Source of the DNA: a virus
IMG/VR virus record: IMGVR_UViG_3300021376_000203
Span: 1 to 33,277 of that record
Direction: 5' to 3' (one strand)
DNA: 33,277 nucleotides
Every line of letters begins with the position of its first letter. Position 1 is the stretch's first letter. This document shows, piece after piece, positions 22,201 through 29,848 of the stretch. Both the position numbers and the translations under genes were made by a program. The notes beneath the pieces are model-generated. The model saw nothing but the letters and a program-made list of their open reading frames with translations. It was not told the origin of the DNA and ran no database searches.

Positions 22201-25152
22201 GCGTGGTGTGTCATTAACAGTAATAGTAAAGTTATTAGTTGAATTATCTATAAACGTATTTGATTGACAGGTGAGAAGTGAAGTGCCTGTTACAGCTGTT
22301 AATGGTGCGGTTGGAACACTTAGCGTTGGTAATGTTGGATCATATACTGCTGTGCCTTTAACAATACGCAGATTGCTAATATAACCGCTAAAATATGTAG
22401 TACCCCAAGGATCATATCCAATATTAAGAGGTGCCGATGCACTATTAAAAATTGTTATTCCGCTAAAATTGGCAGTATTACGTCTTGTGCCGTCTACAAA
22501 TAGGGCAAAATTTGAACTACTTCTAACAGCAACTACGTGATGCCATGCGTTATCGCTCAAAGCAGGACCATTACTATCAACAAATAGTGCGGTTGAACCA
22601 TTAGTAGTATAAACAAAAATTAAAAAATTGCCTCTATCAGTACTACGAGGTCTTAAATCCCAACAAGCAGTTCCTGAACCTTGCCATCTTCCAACTATAG
22701 ACGGATAATTTGAAGAACTATCTCCGGTATATATCCATCCTTCTATAGTAAAATCCGATGCTGCTAAATCAAATGCAGCATTATAAGCTATTAAAGCAGA
22801 ATCATTGCTGCCATCAAAAAAGTTACTATAAGTTTTTGTTGTGCTAGCGTGCGATAAAAATGGTGATAGTGGTTGCGTTTGTGGTGTACCAGTAAAAGTA
22901 ACAGTGAAATTATTGCTACTGTTATCTACAAAACGATTATCTTGGCAAGTTAGTAGTACTGTACCACTAATAGCGGTTAATGGATCTGTTGAAGGAATAA
23001 AATTAGAGCTATATACTGCAGCTCCTTTTACAATTCTTAAATTACTAACGTATCTACTACAAGAAGCAACACCACCTCCAATTCTGGCAAGAGTTGGATT
23101 AGCATGGCCAAGTGTTGAGCTATTTTGTATAGTTCCTCTAGAAATACCATTTGTATATAGAGTTATTGTAGAGCCGCTTCTAACCATTGCAACATGATTC
23201 CATGTATTTGCTGTGATACCAGAAGCAAAAGTTGATGTTGGGACACCACTATTTAAATATATATTATAGTTACCTGACCCATCATAGTTTAAGGCAAGAT
23301 AAGTTGAACCGCCGCCTGTAACCCAAAGTGATGTGTCTCCGGTACCACTATATATAATAGGATACACCCAGCCTTCTACTGTAAAATTACCGGTAAATTG
23401 AAATGTAGTACTTGCAGAAGTTGTAAAACTTGGATAATTTCCACTAATATCTGATTGGTACATTGCCCAACCACTAGTACCAAACGGACTAAAACTACCT
23501 TGTGTGACATTTCCACTGCGTGTAATTACTGCGCTATTAGCGCTGTCATCAATAAACCCACTGTTATTAGCACCAACCTTATCAACTAAGGTAAGCAAAC
23601 TAACTGTACCAGTTATACTGCTAGCAGCTCCGGCACCAGTATGTCCTACTGTGGTAGTTGTTAGTGGGCTAGTGCTTGGGGTAAATGTATTTGTAACAAC
23701 AGCTTGATTTTTAATAACTCGTAAGTTACTCATGTATCCGGTAAAAGGACCGGTAGTACTATAAGAAACATCGTCTCCAATATAAAGCGTTTGAGTAGAA
23801 GAATAGTTTTGACTAGCAGGAGTATTACTATTTACTAAATTACCATTAACAAATAGTCTTACTAAACTGTTACTACGAGTTACTGCTAAATGATACCAGG
23901 TATTAGCAACTAAATTTGATGTTGCATAACTTACAGCAGCAGTACCCCAGTTACTAAGAATTAAAGTGGATCCCTGTACATAAAATGCCCAAGATGTGTC
24001 ACTACCTGTTGATATATTACCAATAAGCTGCTGATTATTAAAATTGGTAAAATAAAACCAACCTTCTACAGTATAATCAGCAGTTCCAAGAGTAAAAGCA
24101 CTATTAGCAGGTATTTGTAAATAACTACCATTGTTAAAATAGGCGCTACCACTAGTAATATCATTGCTAAAAGGCGTACGACCGCTGGTAACTACCTCTC
24201 CGCTAGCACTAAGTAAATGTGCATTACTACTACGATCACTAAAGCAATTGTAGCCGCTGCTAGCACTAGGATTACCACTTAGGTGCAGTGTAGTATAGTT
24301 GCGCAACTCGTCTACAGTTTGTGCGGTATTGACGCCTAGATTAGCGGTAGTGCTGTTATCAGTAAACGGCAGGTAAAATCCATTTGTGCCATAGCTGCCA
24401 CTATAGGCTTTGGGTTTCCATATACCAGTAGTTAGATCAGTTTCGCCAAAGCTGCTAGGTGTTAATTGTTGACCATCTATTAATTGAAAGTCAGCTAAGT
24501 AGCCACTTATATAATAACTAGGATTTGCATCTCCATCACTCTTTCTGCCAATTCTATGCGGAAATGCACTGCCACATATATATCCATCCTCATTTAGTGC
24601 AGGATACGATGCTGTAGCAAAACTTGTAACTTGTTGTCCGTTAACATAAAGCTTTAATCTATTTGTGTTAACGCTTTGTGTAGTATCATAAGCAAGAATA
24701 ATATGATACCAAGCACTAATATCACGAAATACTTGAGTAGAGGTTAGTTGTTGTGTAACTGTTACATTATTATACAGACCAGTTTCAATCTGATCACTAG
24801 CAGTAAAAATTATTGAGTGTTGATTATTTGGATTACTTCCGTTGTAAACTCCCGCAAAAAGAATACATTCACCTACACCTAGACGTGATCTCTTATACCA
24901 AAAAGATACTGTCCAAGTTTTAGTATTACCAGCTACGGGGAATGATCTGTTTAAGTAAGCACTATCTGCATTATTAAAACGCAAACTGCGACTGATAATA
25001 TAGTCCGGCAGTGGAGCAGTAGTTACAGGCCATAGCCCATCACGCTGTGCTTGATAGTGTTGTACAGGCGTCCATATACCACCAGCACTAGTGCTGGTTG
25101 GATTGTTAGTAGCACCTAAGATACCACCATTATGTTGTGGGCCTATACTCAT
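19246..25152 (-). CDS. Giant tail fibre/spike with six LamG-like domains, SPRY-like and phage C-terminal domains, 1968 aa
   Basis: Probably the main receptor-binding or adhesion protein of the tail. Order: a short N-terminal module ending G-L-W-P (1-42, shared with the 328-residue fibre); LamG/concanavalin-like sandwich domains starting near residues 59, 337, 574, 780, 1010 and 1224, each with versions of Y-x-x-G-x-x-D, F-T-V-E-G-W, W-x-H-x-A-x-x-R, L-x-V-N-G and Y-x-S-N-L-R-I-x-K; a SPRY-like sandwich (about 1450-1600); and a C-terminal region of about 350 residues (F-N-P-D-L-V-W-I-K, Y-T-G-N-G-S-A-D-G-P-F-V) that I recall from many phage fibres. LamG and SPRY folds often bind glycans or protein surfaces. 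The strong GAGGAAA site and ATGA overlap fix the start. The SPRY-like part is markedly GC-richer than the rest. Confidence 0.9.
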   Translation of the reverse strand: MSIGPQHNGGILGATNNPTSTSAGGIWTPVQHYQAQRDGLWPVTTAPLPDYIISRSLRFNNADSAYLNRSFPVAGNTKTWTVSFWYKRSRLGVGECILFAGVYNGSNPNNQHSIIFTASDQIETGLYNNVTVTQQLTSTQVFRDISAWYHIILAYDTTQSVNTNRLKLYVNGQQVTSFATASYPALNEDGYICGSAFPHRIGRKSDGDANPSYYISGYLADFQLIDGQQLTPSSFGETDLTTGIWKPKAYSGSYGTNGFYLPFTDNSTTANLGVNTAQTVDELRNYTTLHLSGNPSASSGYNCFSDRSSNAHLLSASGEVVTSGRTPFSNDITSGSAYFNNGSYLQIPANSAFTLGTADYTVEGWFYFTNFNNQQLIGNISTGSDTSWAFYVQGSTLILSNWGTAAVSYATSNLVANTWYHLAVTRSNSLVRLFVNGNLVNSNTPASQNYSSTQTLYIGDDVSYSTTGPFTGYMSNLRVIKNQAVVTNTFTPSTSPLTTTTVGHTGAGAASSITGTVSLLTLVDKVGANNSGFIDDSANSAVITRSGNVTQGSFSPFGTSGWAMYQSDISGNYPSFTTSASTTFQFTGNFTVEGWVYPIIYSGTGDTSLWVTGGGSTYLALNYDGSGNYNIYLNSGVPTSTFASGITANTWNHVAMVRSGSTITLYTNGISRGTIQNSSTLGHANPTLARIGGGVASCSRYVSNLRIVKGAAVYSSNFIPSTDPLTAISGTVLLTCQDNRFVDNSSNNFTVTFTGTPQTQPLSPFLSHASTTKTYSNFFDGSNDSALIAYNAAFDLAASDFTIEGWIYTGDSSSNYPSIVGRWQGSGTACWDLRPRSTDRGNFLIFVYTTNGSTALFVDSNGPALSDNAWHHVVAVRSSSNFALFVDGTRRNTANFSGITIFNSASAPLNIGYDPWGTTYFSGYISNLRIVKGTAVYDPTLPTLSVPTAPLTAVTGTSLLTCQSNTFIDNSTNNFTITVNDTPRCTEFNPLGRTFTTGVNYLASTHGSSAYFDGTTDYLDVPSNAYWNFGDGSNFTIECWAYTPTAASSSYNIFSNSGTNSSGYTTGYIYPDGRVAIGKAGINEISSAAGKWPVSQWNHIAFVRSGSNLTIYVNGISIATTASASTYLNNATAALSIGRNYQTSISYLTGYVSSFRILKGTALYTSNFVPPMQPPQAVANTQLLLNFNNAGVVDYSGKNVLETVGDSRSVTSTKKSITDATGSMYFDGTGDYLTSPLNQAFLFSTNDFTVELWYYPLALTGTPGNNQSLVGMWGPSSSNISWLFYLTSGNLYWYTSTNGSTQTATMSAASGMSVNTWYHLALCRSNGTTRIFVNGTSIVSTTTSVNLFNATCPLTIGYNPAGGTPDYAYGHMQDLRITKFARYTGTFTPPTRTFSATVRDIGHKQWVANNFSVASGVGNDSLVDTPTSYGTDTGLGGEVRGNYCTLNPLWLSSSAPTLTNGNLDTTATNSTWNNVQATFGISSGKWYWESTMSGDMFFQLGVGLRDAINNAYGGSDTNSWTYDGRAFKVGNGSQPAYGATFAGGDVMGVALDMDAGTLTFYKNGASQGVAFSSGLAGKTVFPQFGCYQAGRSQSVNFGQRPFAYSAPTGYKALCTQNLPTPSIVKSNTAFDAVTYIGNGSTQTISTLNFNPDLVWIKRRDASGQDHVLQDVVRGFTSDTKLSSSSTAAENNTGGGVTDPQWGYVSAATNTGFTTTVGSGTGDQTNRSTWSYVAWNWDAGTSTVTNTAGSIQSNVRANTTAGFSIVTWTYNGAATIGHGLNAVPKFMIIRGRNAVYNWDVYHASIGATVRLMLNSTAATQTQTGPFNNTTPTSTVFSQGPSWYNNGELLVGYIFAEVAGYSSIGSYTGNGSADGPFVYCGFKPKFIILKASSVAATNWQINDTARDTFNVANKRLSPSAVDAEATNYNFGDILSNGFKIRQTDQTWNSSGQTYVYAAFAENPFKYSLAR
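20380..20790. other. GC-rich island within the giant fibre gene
   Basis: Four 60-base lines counted by hand (20401-20640) have 134 of 240 G+C (56%), while a line at 19501-19560 has 22 of 60 (37%). The island maps to residues of about 1454-1590, the SPRY-like domain. The boundaries are approximate. Foreign origin of this domain is the simplest reading. Confidence 0.75.
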
Positions 25153-25514
25153 GTTGACATTTCCTCATAGCTGCAAACTGCTTCTAGTGCGCTAGCTGTG
25201 GCTGATACTAGTCTAATACTATCGGATTCTTCTAGGTAAACACCATTGTCGCCTTTACCAACTACAATTAGTGTACTGTTAGCAGGCACGCTAATTTGAT
25301 AAGCTATTCTATAACTGGTAGTTTGGGCTTTATAAACATCTACAGTAACACTAGCACTTGTAGCACTAATGTTGCTGATAATAAGTGTATTTACTTTGAA
25401 CACTTTACCACTACTAGCACTGTTACTAACAATGGCTGTAGCACTAGTAGTAACTGCTAATCCACTAGTTTTAGCGTATATATAATTTACATCTACTATA
25501 TTAGGTGCAGCCAT
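25149..25514 (-). CDS. Small beta-rich fibre-accessory protein, 121 aa (paralogue of 27134-27490)
   Basis: Starts M-A-A-P-N at 25514, with GGAGGAT just upstream; the frame is open a further four codons to a TTG, which I reject. The sequence is Ala/Ser/Thr/Val-rich and beta-like, with V-P-A-N-S-T-L-I-V-V-G-K and Y-L-E-E-S-D-S-I-R, and ends in S-Y-E-E. The same layout (M-A-A-P-N, V-P-G-N-S-S-L-V-I-L-G-K, Y-L-E-E-G-D-T-I) occurs in the 118-residue gene at 27134, so the two are paralogues. Each lies directly before a fibre with a GLWP N-terminus. I expect a small virion or fibre-capping protein; the function is unknown. Confidence 0.7.
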   Translation of the reverse strand: MAAPNIVDVNYIYAKTSGLAVTTSATAIVSNSASSGKVFKVNTLIISNISATSASVTVDVYKAQTTSYRIAYQISVPANSTLIVVGKGDNGVYLEESDSIRLVSATASALEAVCSYEEMST

Positions 25515-25515
25515 T

Positions 25516-25749
25516 TTATCCTCCAAATACTATTGCCATAGCAATAGACTTTCCTCTTGTTACACCACCTACAACTACCCATTGTGCACCATTATAAGTT
25601 TCATAGTTAGCAATAGTGCTATTATATCGTAACAGCCCAGTAACGGGACTACTAGGGCGTTCGGCGGTTGTACCACTAGGCAAGGCTAGGCCGCTAGTAC
25701 CAGCACTTGTTCCACCTATTAAGTTTGCTAAGTTTTTTGCGCGGCTCAT
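25516..25749 (-). CDS. Short tail-fibre adaptor-module protein, 77 aa
   Basis: Consists almost entirely of the adaptor module that recurs in this array: [13 protein letters not shown] (about 22-34), then L-L-R-Y-N-S-T, Y-N-G-A-Q-W. It is followed by a short hydrophobic end. Upstream of the module is a helix-like start M-S-R-A-K-N-L-A-N-L. The AGGAA site at good spacing supports the ATG at 25749. It is the first gene of the triplet that ends in the giant fibre. It may form a collar or a fibre-attachment disc; this is inference. Confidence 0.7.
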   Translation of the reverse strand: MSRAKNLANLIGGTSAGTSGLALPSGTTAERPSSPVTGLLRYNSTIANYETYNGAQWVVVGGVTRGKSIAMAIVFGG

Positions 25750-25760
25750 CTATGTTCCTG

Positions 25761-26144
25761 TTATGGTTGATTGGTTACTTCTAGCCAACTGGTAGTGGCC
25801 TCATCCCAGCGGTATTGTTTGCCATCAGCTGGCATGGGTGTTGGAGGATCCCATAGGCAAGTTGTCTGATTAAGATTCCAGCTTAGATAGGGTTTAGGCG
25901 GTACAAAACAATCATTGGTGCTATCATAGCTGTAACCAATGCCTGCATAGTTTTTACGCAGTGCCTTAGTTTGATCTAGGCTAGGCTGATTGGTTTGTGG
26001 ATCATAGTGTATGCCGCCGCGTGTGTTGTAGCTAGTTTGAATCCACTGACCTGGACTAGTATCAACAAATGTGTTAAAAAATTCTGGTTCTGCAACAATT
26101 ACCTGCGTTACTAAACCGTTGACTACTTTTGCAAAATGTGCCAT
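25761..26144 (-). CDS. Conserved phage fibre-region protein, 127 aa
   Basis: Begins M-A-H-F-A-K-V-V-N-G-L-V-T-Q-V-I-V-A, then W-I-Q-T-S-Y-N-T, then R-K-N-Y-A-G-I-G-Y-S-Y-D, and ends with a Trp/Pro-rich segment (P-K-P-Y-L-S-W, C-L-W-D-P-P-T-P-M-P, Y-R-W-D-E). I recall this pattern from many marine phages, in or near fibre genes, without a known function. The gene stands between the two copies of the fibre triplet. Two Cys are present. There is no signal peptide, so it is probably a structural accessory protein. Confidence 0.7.
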   Translation of the reverse strand: MAHFAKVVNGLVTQVIVAEPEFFNTFVDTSPGQWIQTSYNTRGGIHYDPQTNQPSLDQTKALRKNYAGIGYSYDSTNDCFVPPKPYLSWNLNQTTCLWDPPTPMPADGKQYRWDEATTSWLEVTNQP

Positions 26145-26150
26145 ATTATG

Positions 26151-27137
26151 TTAACCTGTATATGTAAATGTTCCGGTTGTTGTAAAAGTATGATAAGTAT
26201 ATCCACCGGCAGAACTAACTGTACCGCCTGTTCCTCGTTGGCTACCACTATATCTAATAATTACTATACCACTACCACCTGTACCTCCAGCAGCACTCCG
26301 TCCAGCTCCTTGACCACCGCCACCGCCACCAGTATTAGCACCACCATTTCCAGGATTACCACCGTTATATCCGCTACTACTACCACTACTACCTAGGCCG
26401 TTACCACCACCGCCTGTACCACCAGCTGGATCACCTGTGGCGGCACCACCTTTACCACCACCTCCTCCACCAGCATAGTAACTACCATTCAGCCATTGTT
26501 TACCTGCACCACCTTGTCCAGGTGTAGTAGCATCATCACTTGTAAATCCTGCTTGATTAGCTCCACCACCGCCGGCACCATTTCTATTAGTATTTCCACC
26601 TTTAGTACCGCCGCTATTACCTTGGCCACTAGTAGCTGAACCAACTGTAGGGGTTCCTGTTGTCGAACTATCTCCACCTAATCCGCCGCTACTACCGCCG
26701 CTTCCAGAAGTGAGTATTTCATCACCGCCCCCACCTCCACCGCCTATAGCAGTAGCAGATAATGTAGTACCTATTAATGAACTAGGGCTACCGTTTGTAC
26801 CACTAACCGAGGTATTCCAACCCCCGCTAGCACCACCTGCACCACCTGCACCAATAATTATACTATAGTTTGCACCAGGAAGTATAAAACCATCGCTAGC
26901 TATATAACCTCCAGCACCACCACCACCACCACCACCTCCATAACCATTTTGACTTTCAGAACCTCCACCACCTCCACCACCAGCTACTATTAAATATTCA
27001 ATAGCATAAGTAGGTTTAGGCCATAATCCGGCACCTTGATATTGTTGAACATCTACTAAAGTATTAATGCCTGGTGCAGTTACTAGGGATATAGGATTGC
27101 GTGGGCCTATTACTCCACCATTAGTACGTTGTCTCAT
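26151..27137 (-). CDS. Glycine-rich tail fibre with GLWP N-terminus, 328 aa
   Basis: The N-terminal module (G-G-V-I-G-P...D-V-Q-Q-Y-Q-G-A-G-L-W-P, about 7-41) is shared with the giant fibre. After Y-L-I-V-A-G-G-G-G-G-G-G comes a long Gly/Ser/Ala-rich domain (about 50-285). The end is the C-terminal module shared with the two other Gly-rich fibres (I-V-I-I-R-Y-S-G-S-Q-R-G-T-G-G-T-V...Y-T-Y-H-T-F-T). Polyglycine fibre domains of T4-like tails often form the variable receptor-binding tips. The ATG at 27137 overlaps the upstream stop by ATGA. Confidence 0.8.
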   Translation of the reverse strand: MRQRTNGGVIGPRNPISLVTAPGINTLVDVQQYQGAGLWPKPTYAIEYLIVAGGGGGGGSESQNGYGGGGGGGGAGGYIASDGFILPGANYSIIIGAGGAGGASGGWNTSVSGTNGSPSSLIGTTLSATAIGGGGGGGDEILTSGSGGSSGGLGGDSSTTGTPTVGSATSGQGNSGGTKGGNTNRNGAGGGGANQAGFTSDDATTPGQGGAGKQWLNGSYYAGGGGGGKGGAATGDPAGGTGGGGNGLGSSGSSSGYNGGNPGNGGANTGGGGGGQGAGRSAAGGTGGSGIVIIRYSGSQRGTGGTVSSAGGYTYHTFTTTGTFTYTG

Positions 27138-27490
27138 TGTATAAGCTCGTAACTAATTATAATATGTAACGCACTGGTAGTACCGGCAAATGCTTGTATA
27201 GTATCACCTTCTTCTAGGTATATTGGTGTATCTTTGCCCAATATTACTAATGAACTATTACCTGGTACATTAATAGTACCTGCTAAATAATAACTAGTAG
27301 CGCTTCTAAGTACTGTAACGGTTGTAGTAGCTACAGTAGCAGTATAATTAGCAACCACAATACTATTAATCTTATAAGCCTGATTACTACTACTGGCATT
27401 AACTAATACATTAGCTGCACTTGTTGTTAGTGCTTGTAGTGCAGTTTTGCCTGTAGCTGTTGTAAATGAAATTAAATTAGGAGCTGCCAT
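27134..27490 (-). CDS. Small beta-rich fibre-accessory protein, 118 aa (paralogue of 25149-25514)
   Basis: Starts M-A-A-P-N at 27490 with GGAAC upstream; an in-frame start at 27520 overlaps the previous gene and is rejected. Thr/Ala/Val-rich beta-like sequence, with a Y-L-E-E-G-D-T-I motif near the end that matches Y-L-E-E-S-D-S-I in its paralogue. It directly precedes the 328-residue fibre, as its paralogue precedes the giant fibre. Probably part of the fibre attachment or tip; no known family. Confidence 0.7.
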   Translation of the reverse strand: MAAPNLISFTTATGKTALQALTTSAANVLVNASSSNQAYKINSIVVANYTATVATTTVTVLRSATSYYLAGTINVPGNSSLVILGKDTPIYLEEGDTIQAFAGTTSALHIIISYELIQ

Positions 27491-27491
27491 A

Positions 27492-27689
27492 TTATGTTCC
27501 AAATATTGAATTATAGCCAAAAGTTAGTGCTCTATCGCTTAATATAGCCCATTTTGTACCGGTGTATACTTCTATTAAACCCAGTGTACTATTAAAACCC
27601 ATTTGCCCAGCACTAGGATTGCTAGGACGAGTAGCTGTGGTCCAGGTTGGTTGAGTTACACCAGCTGATCCGTCTAATGTTAATGCCAT
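27492..27689 (-). CDS. Short tail-fibre adaptor-module protein, 65 aa
   Basis: A minimal version of the adaptor module: T-A-T-R-P-S-N-P-S-A-G-Q-M-G-F-N-S-T-L-G, E-V-Y-T-G-T-K-W, and an end S-I-F-G-T that matches the end (I-R-F-G-T) of the 56-residue gene at 32010. The start at 27689 has AGGAT at good spacing and an upstream context identical to that of the 28804 gene. It is the first gene of the triplet that ends in the 328-residue fibre. Confidence 0.7.
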   Translation of the reverse strand: MALTLDGSAGVTQPTWTTATRPSNPSAGQMGFNSTLGLIEVYTGTKWAILSDRALTFGYNSIFGT

Positions 27690-27712
27690 GTTTTATCCTA
27701 TGCTGTAAATGT
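27685..27712 (-). repeat. 28-bp gene-junction repeat, copy 1
   Basis: Identical to 28800-28827. Spans the start codon and ribosome binding site of the 65-residue gene and the stop and last codons of the 368-residue fibre. Confidence 0.95.
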
Positions 27713-28804
27713 TCCACTGGTAGTAAATGTATGATAAGTATAGCCGCCTGCTGAGGTAACAGTACCGCCAGTACCGCGTTGGCTACCTAAATAACGTACT
27801 ATTACAACACCACTGCCCCCTTGTCCAGCTTGATCAGTAGGTGCTGTGCTAGGGGCATTATAGTGACTTCCGCCGCCACCTCCTCCACGATTAACTAGTC
27901 CATTATATCCATATGCTCCAGGATTACCTGTAGTACCAGAACTACCGGCAGCACCAGCACCACCTACACCACTACCACCTGTACCTCCTGGATAAGAGTA
28001 ATATTGAATATTTCCACCGCCACCGCCGGCATAATAAGTACCAGAACCAGTAGGCCATTCAATACCTATACCACCATTACCACCTGCTGTTGCATTAGAG
28101 CTAACGCTGCCGCCAATACCCCCTGCACCACCACCGCCTGCAGCAGGATAACTAGTATTGCTTCCATCATTTCCACCGCCTCCGGCATAACCTTGTCCAG
28201 TAGTACCAGCTCCACCTGCTCCACCATTTCGCGATGTACCTCCACCACTTCCGCCAGCTAAACCGCTAAGGCTAGATGTTGCTTCGTATCCCCCGCCACC
28301 ACCGCCTATAGCAACATATGTAGCAGTAAAAGAAGAATTGCTGCCATTAGTACCTCTAGCTCCGCCTGATCCAGGATAGGAACCATATTGTGTAACTCCT
28401 CCTGCACCTATAGTTATATTATAGCTAATAGCTGTTGTTATTAAAGATCCGGTAACTACTCCACCTCCACCGCCTCCACCTCCACTGTGTCGACCACCAC
28501 CACCACCACCAGCAACTACTAAATATTCTAGTGTATATTGACCTAATTTAACTGTAATCCAGTTATTTGTCATATAGGCTTCAATACCGCCAATAGTCGT
28601 ATTATATCGCATATAACCATTTACTGGATTTGTTGGTCTTTGAGCCGTTGTACCACTAGGTAAGCCAAAAGCTCCGGTATTATTGCTGGTGGTAACCAAT
28701 CCACTGGTAGCCTGCAGCTCAAGTGTACCCGACGTATCCGCCGTATAAACTATACCAGTTTGGCCACTGGCAACGCCGTCATCTGCTTTAATTATGCTTG
28801 CCAT
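27698..28804 (-). CDS. Glycine-rich tail fibre, 368 aa
   Basis: Opens with a helix- and strand-rich N-terminus (M-A-S-I-I-K-A-D-D-G-V-A-S) followed by the adaptor module (L-P-S-G-T-T-A-Q-R-P, M-R-Y-N-T-T, about 49-90). Then comes Y-L-V-V-A-G-G-G-G-G-G and about 220 residues dominated by Gly, Ser and Ala with scattered Tyr, ending in the shared C-terminal module (V-V-I-V-R-Y-L-G-S-Q-R-G-T-G-G-T-V). It is expected to be an elongated fibre. The start at 28804 and the stop at 27698 both lie inside copies of an identical 28-base junction sequence. Confidence 0.8.
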   Translation of the reverse strand: MASIIKADDGVASGQTGIVYTADTSGTLELQATSGLVTTSNNTGAFGLPSGTTAQRPTNPVNGYMRYNTTIGGIEAYMTNNWITVKLGQYTLEYLVVAGGGGGGRHSGGGGGGGGVVTGSLITTAISYNITIGAGGVTQYGSYPGSGGARGTNGSNSSFTATYVAIGGGGGGYEATSSLSGLAGGSGGGTSRNGGAGGAGTTGQGYAGGGGNDGSNTSYPAAGGGGAGGIGGSVSSNATAGGNGGIGIEWPTGSGTYYAGGGGGNIQYYSYPGGTGGSGVGGAGAAGSSGTTGNPGAYGYNGLVNRGGGGGGSHYNAPSTAPTDQAGQGGSGVVIVRYLGSQRGTGGTVTSAGGYTYHTFTTSGTFTA

Positions 28805-28827
28805 GTTTTATCCTATGCTGTAAATGT
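28800..28827 (-). repeat. 28-bp gene-junction repeat, copy 2
   Basis: Identical to 27685-27712. Spans the start of the 368-residue fibre and the stop of the 344-residue fibre, so the whole 368-residue gene lies between the two copies. Confidence 0.95.
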
Positions 28828-29847
28828 GCCTGAACTGGTAAATGTATGTATAGTATAGCCATTATAGCTTGTAACAGTGCCACCAGTGCCGCGTTGAGAT
28901 CCAGGATAGCGTATTAATACAATTCCGCTGCCGCCATTACCACCAATACCAGCTGCAGACCCAAATGTACCGGCACCAGCACCGTCCCCACCACTCCCCG
29001 TATTTGCAGAAGCTGCCTGAGTTCCTGTCCATCCGTCGCCGCCGCCTCTACCACCAGCAGCATATGTAACAGCACTACTGCTTAACCAAGTATTTAATAT
29101 GCCAGCGCCACCATTAGTAAAGCTCGAGCCGTTACTAATCCCGTTTGAGCCTGAACCTCCTGCTCCCCCTCCACCACCGCCAGTACCACTATTTGATGCT
29201 GGCATATATCCGGCACCACCAGCGTTTCCTTGACCTGATGTTCCAGATCCACCATTGCTCGCATACGAATAGCCGGTTCCTCCACCACCGCTGCCACCAC
29301 TAGCACCAGCAGCTGTACCATTTGATGCATTGTAATTACCGCCGCCACCTCCACCAACAGCGTTTAATATAGTAGAGCCCAATAGAGCAACAGTAGTATT
29401 AGATCCACTACCAGATGGACTTGCACTAGTTGCTGTACTGGCAGTACCTGCACCACCAATAGTTATTACATATTGTGAAGATTTTGAAACAGTTAAATTA
29501 TTTTGTAAAACACCTCCTGCTCCTCCACCCCCTCCAACATCAAAACCACCAGCACCGCCACCGGCTACTACTAGATATTCAATACTATAATTCCCAAACT
29601 GTTCGCCAACAGCTTTCCACTCAGTACCAGTATATACTTCAAGTACATTATCAGTAGTATTATATCTGGTCATACCCACAGCCGGTGTACTAGGACGCTC
29701 AGCAGTTGTTCCTACTGGTGTAGTTAGTGCACCTGTACCATTTACTTTTACAATGCCACCAGCAGCTTCAAGATTAAGCTGCCCAGTTGTATCGCTGGTG
29801 TAAGTTAGGCCAGTTGTCGTTGTATTACCTGCACGAATTGTACTCAT
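28813..29847 (-). CDS. Glycine-rich tail fibre, 344 aa
   Basis: N-terminal module (M-S-T-I-R-A-G-N-T-T-T-T-G, then L-E-A-A-G-G-I), the adaptor module ([13 protein letters not shown]...M-T-R-Y-N-T-T, E-V-Y-T-G-T-E-W, about 42-80), then Y-L-V-V-A-G-G-G-A-G-G and a long Gly/Ser/Ala-rich domain (about 90-300). It ends in the shared C-terminal module (I-V-L-I-R-Y-P-G-S-Q-R-G-T-G-G-T-V). It is similar in plan to the 368-residue fibre downstream. Recombination between the two is plausible. The ATG at 29847 follows the upstream gene by one base. Confidence 0.8.
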   Translation of the reverse strand: MSTIRAGNTTTTGLTYTSDTTGQLNLEAAGGIVKVNGTGALTTPVGTTAERPSTPAVGMTRYNTTDNVLEVYTGTEWKAVGEQFGNYSIEYLVVAGGGAGGFDVGGGGGAGGVLQNNLTVSKSSQYVITIGGAGTASTATSASPSGSGSNTTVALLGSTILNAVGGGGGGNYNASNGTAAGASGGSGGGGTGYSYASNGGSGTSGQGNAGGAGYMPASNSGTGGGGGGAGGSGSNGISNGSSFTNGGAGILNTWLSSSAVTYAAGGRGGGDGWTGTQAASANTGSGGDGAGAGTFGSAAGIGGNGGSGIVLIRYPGSQRGTGGTVTSYNGYTIHTFTSSGTFTA

Positions 29848-29848
29848 A

